DNA of 13,302 bases. Origin: Clostridia bacterium. GTDB lineage: Bacteria; Bacillota; Clostridia; UMGS1883. The stretch covers positions 1 to 13,302 of the forward strand of contig CAAGBE010000040.1 in assembly GCA_900768005.1 (NCBI GenBank), read 5' to 3'. The translations under genes were made by a program, and so were the position numbers. This document shows, one piece after another, positions 11,762-13,302 of the stretch; the first letter of the stretch is position 1, and the number at the start of each line of letters is the position of its first letter. The notes under the pieces were generated by a model, which did no database searches, was not told the origin of the DNA, and saw only the letters and a list, made by a program, of their open reading frames with translations.

Positions 11762-11802
11762 GGGGTTTTTTGAAATTTCCTAAAATTTTTTTCATTTAAC
11801 TT

Positions 11803-11866
11803 ATTTATAGTTTTGTAATAAGTTTCTACCGTTATAACGGTAAATATTTATGAACAAAATATGAAC
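11803..11866. repeat. 64-bp dyad element, copy 7
   Basis: Core at 11829-11840; ATTTAT (11803-11808), GTAAT (11815-11819), ATGAA (11850-11854) and ATGAAC (11861-11866) at the standard gaps. The flanking boxes are the most diverged of the set, but the core is unchanged. Confidence 0.84.
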
Positions 11867-11873
11867 GAAGGGA

Positions 11874-11891
11874 GGGCGGATTTCTCCGCCC
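11874..11891 (-). terminator. Terminator of exonuclease gene 2
   Basis: GGGCGGA (11874-11880) pairs with TCCGCCC (11885-11891), loop TTTC, 6 bases after the stop. The - strand tail is TCCCTTCGTT, a modest T-tract. Confidence 0.65.
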
Positions 11892-11897
11892 CTCGCT

Positions 11898-12653
11898 TTA
11901 CCCCGTTAAAGCGATACCCTTTTCGTCCGCAAAGTTTTTCAACAGTCGCCAAGCTACACAAGGTTTCCAGTCGATTTTTTTGTGAGCAGACAAGGCAGTT
12001 AAAAGAATTAAATATTCGTCCATTACATCAGCAAGTCCAGTATGTTCTTCCTCATAGTCAAGATTTCCTGTTAAATATTTTATCACGATTTCTGCCTTTG
12101 TCATTACATTGCCCTTTTCCGTGATAAAGCCGTGAGCCTTGCAAAATTCTACATACTGTTTTGTGAGCAGTCGAGTGTGGACGATACCGCTGATAATGTC
12201 GCAGTATTCAAGATTGAGAGCCATAAACTTTTCAACACCTAAAAGCCGCTTGATACTGCCTTTATCAAAGTTGACATTATAGGCGAAAAGTCGCTTGACT
12301 TTGAAATTCTGCACATCAGCCGTGAAAATTTCAGCAAATTTTTCGGGGGAAATAGGCTGATATTTTCTCTTGTGTTTAGGGAGTTCAATGTCTTTTAAGA
12401 TTTCCTCAACATTCTTTTTTGTCATTTCCTCTGCTGACTTTGAGTTGACCATTGAAACAATATTTTCCCAAATACAAGGGAGAAGTGCAAAACTTCTTTT
12501 GCGGTAAACATTGCCGTATAAATCAGCTACAATGTAACCCACATTATACGGACGGCAAGTGCTGTACCCCTCAACATCAAGCACGATAATCTTTTCACGC
12601 TTTGAAGTCATAAGGCTTGCAACACTACCAAAGAGATTTCGGATTTTATACAA
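11898..12653 (-). CDS. DnaQ-like DEDDh 3'-5' exonuclease 2, 251 aa, TTG start
   Basis: Catalytic residues of the DEDDh nuclease family are all present: Asp26 and Glu28 in IVLDVEG, Asp130 in AYNVNFD, and His204 and Asp209 in HTGLAD. Compared with exonuclease 1 it shares the segment around the last motif (V/I-x-FC-x3-G-F/Y, then KAE, I-KYLTGN, EEHTGL). It is longer by a 25-residue C-terminal tail and an insert near residues 70-110. The start is TTG 12653: an in-frame TGA lies just upstream, and AAAGGA precedes it by 10 bases. ATG 12611 (MTSKREK) is possible but has no ribosome site. A rare TTG start may lower expression. It is monocistronic and sits directly after the second coiled-coil gene. 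Confidence 0.85.
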   Translation of the reverse strand: MYKIRNLFGSVASLMTSKREKIIVLDVEGYSTCRPYNVGYIVADLYGNVYRKRSFALLPCIWENIVSMVNSKSAEEMTKKNVEEILKDIELPKHKRKYQPISPEKFAEIFTADVQNFKVKRLFAYNVNFDKGSIKRLLGVEKFMALNLEYCDIISGIVHTRLLTKQYVEFCKAHGFITEKGNVMTKAEIVIKYLTGNLDYEEEHTGLADVMDEYLILLTALSAHKKIDWKPCVAWRLLKNFADEKGIALTG

Positions 12654-12696
12654 TGCACATCATTCCTTTCTGTAACCGATTTCCGATTACATATAT

Positions 12697-12725
12697 ATTA
12701 TAGCACACTTTCACCGATTTGTCAA
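12697..12725 (-). promoter_or_regulatory. Promoter of exonuclease gene 2
   Basis: TTGACA (12725-12720), 17-bp spacer, TATAAT (12702-12697) on the - strand. The leader hairpin pairs 12671-12678 with 12684-12691 (8 bp including a wobble in the RNA) and abuts GAAAGGA. The dyad core is 67 bp upstream of the -35. Confidence 0.85.
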
Positions 12726-12766
12726 TACCTTTTTGAAAATTTTTTCTTTTAACTTATTCACAATTC

Positions 12767-12830
12767 GTTCACATTTTCGTAACAAATATTTCCCGTTATA
12801 ACGGTAAGAAATTATTACAGAAATATGAAC
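12767..12830. repeat. 64-bp dyad element, copy 8
   Basis: Core at 12793-12804; GTTCAC (12767-12772), GTAAC (12779-12783), ATTAC (12814-12818) and ATGAAC (12825-12830) at exact 6- and 9-base gaps. Confidence 0.88.
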
Positions 12831-12831
12831 A

Positions 12832-12849
12832 GGCGGCATCTCTGCCGCC
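12832..12849 (-). terminator. Terminator of coiled-coil gene 2
   Basis: GGCGGCA (12832-12838) pairs with TGCCGCC (12843-12849), loop TCTC, 11 bases after the stop. The - strand tail TGTTCATATTT is a weak T-tract. Confidence 0.6.
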
Positions 12850-12860
12850 CGTCCTTTTGT

Positions 12861-13268
12861 TTACTGATTTGACTTTTTGGCTTCCCTTGCCGCCTTTGCC
12901 TTTGCTTCACGCTCTGCCTTTTTGCGTGCATTTTCTGCCGCCTTTGCTTCACGCTCTGCCTTTTTGCGGTCATACTCGTCGCCCTCAATAAGTCGCTCGT
13001 AAGGCTGAAAAACCTTGCCGCTTGACTCGACCACTCTTACATCATAGTCTTTAGCGACTACCTCAATAGTCGTGCAGACTTCACCCTCAGTGCCGTCAGC
13101 AAGTGTTCTGTCACCGACAGCAACGGCAAGCATATTGCTGTCAACTTGTGTTACCTTTTCGGCGGTATAACGCTCAGTGAAAAACTCGATAAGGTCAGCC
13201 ATAACGATTTCCCTTGCCTTGTCTTTGACTGGATTGCCGCCTTTGACTTCATTGAAATTATAAGGCAT
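12861..13268 (-). CDS. Unknown protein with charged coiled-coil tail, paralogue 2, 135 aa
   Basis: It aligns end to end with the gene at 7916-8359: the shared words are YNFNE, RTLADGT, EGEVC, IEVVAKD and SGKVFQPYER, and the C-terminal 45 residues are again an Ala/Lys/Glu/Arg helix (NARKKAEREAKAKAAREAKK). Three in-frame ATGs exist (13277, 13274, 13268); I chose 13268 (MPYNFNE) because it matches the paralogue's start and leaves about 9 bases after AAAGGA, while the first two nearly touch that site. The core domain is unrecognised. Its leader hairpin (13285-13301) is visible, but the promoter lies beyond the window. Confidence 0.82.
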   Translation of the reverse strand: MPYNFNEVKGGNPVKDKAREIVMADLIEFFTERYTAEKVTQVDSNMLAVAVGDRTLADGTEGEVCTTIEVVAKDYDVRVVESSGKVFQPYERLIEGDEYDRKKAEREAKAAENARKKAEREAKAKAAREAKKSNQ

Positions 13269-13284
13269 ATACATCATTCCTTTC

Positions 13285-13301
13285 TGTACCTCTTTGGTAC
13301 A
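13285..13301 (-). promoter_or_regulatory. Leader hairpin of coiled-coil gene 2
   Basis: TGTACC (13285-13290) pairs with GGTACA (13296-13301), loop TCTTT, directly upstream of GAAAGGA on the - strand. The same stem and loop occur in the leader of the 64-aa gene (9724-9738), although the two proteins are unrelated. Confidence 0.65.
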
Positions 13302-13302
13302 A

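Noticed and set aside
6873..12830. CRISPR array
   Set aside because: Repeats are 600-1300 bp apart, palindromic, and separated by genes and terminators; there are no spacer-sized units or cas genes.
1..13302. tRNA, rRNA, integrase, attachment sites or insertion sequences
   Set aside because: No cloverleaf-like sequence, transposase or recombinase motif, or terminal inverted repeats with target duplications were seen by eye; a covariance-model tRNA search would be decisive.

Overview
The window looks like part of a large mobile element, either a phage or a plasmid, from a Clostridia-type Firmicute. The evidence is: purine-rich Shine-Dalgarno sites (AAAGGAG, AGAAAGGA), textbook sigma-A promoters (TTGACA-N17-TATAAT), tightly packed short unknown genes, several small winged-helix proteins, a PcfJ-like protein and two DnaQ-type exonucleases. 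No virion, integrase, tRNA, rRNA or CRISPR feature is visible, so phage and plasmid cannot be told apart from this sequence alone.

Left block (1-5197, all + strand). A cut-off gene and two small genes close an operon that begins before the window. A terminator then overlaps a promoter that drives a 484-residue AAA+ ATPase. The ATPase matches the N-terminal and ATPase parts of the BREX factor BrxL but lacks its C-terminal Lon-like domain and has no BREX neighbours. A winged-helix gene follows. A second, nearly identical promoter starts a run of small genes (3090-5197) ending with a cysteine-rich acidic mini-protein and a winged-helix gene whose apparent upstream extension carries an in-frame amber codon.

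Middle (5198-7001, about 1.8 kb with no convincing gene). It holds an AT-rich stretch, a set of degenerate G-rich repeats ended by a strong terminator, a polypurine GGGAAGGG tract able to form G-quadruplexes, and two copies of a promoter with the same downstream leader. The first promoter drives a short terminated RNA. The second drives a region with ten copies of GCAGCTC. This could be a replication or maintenance region, a source of non-coding RNA, or both.

Right block (7002-13302, all - strand). The genes are built as repeated self-contained cassettes: a 64-bp dyad element centred on CCGTTATAACGG, an A/T-tract, a TTGAC(A/T)-N17-TATAAT promoter, a leader hairpin abutting (A/G)GAAAGGA, one gene (once two) and a terminator. 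Eight dyad elements share identical internal spacing. Products are two DEDDh exonucleases, two paralogous proteins with charged coiled-coil tails, two small proteins with winged-helix-like parts, a PcfJ-like protein, a two-segment membrane protein and a small unknown. The coiled-coil and exonuclease pair occurs twice in the same order, which suggests duplication. The two blocks converge on the middle region and use different promoter families, so they probably follow different expression programmes. The dyad-element cassette array is the most notable unexplained system here.
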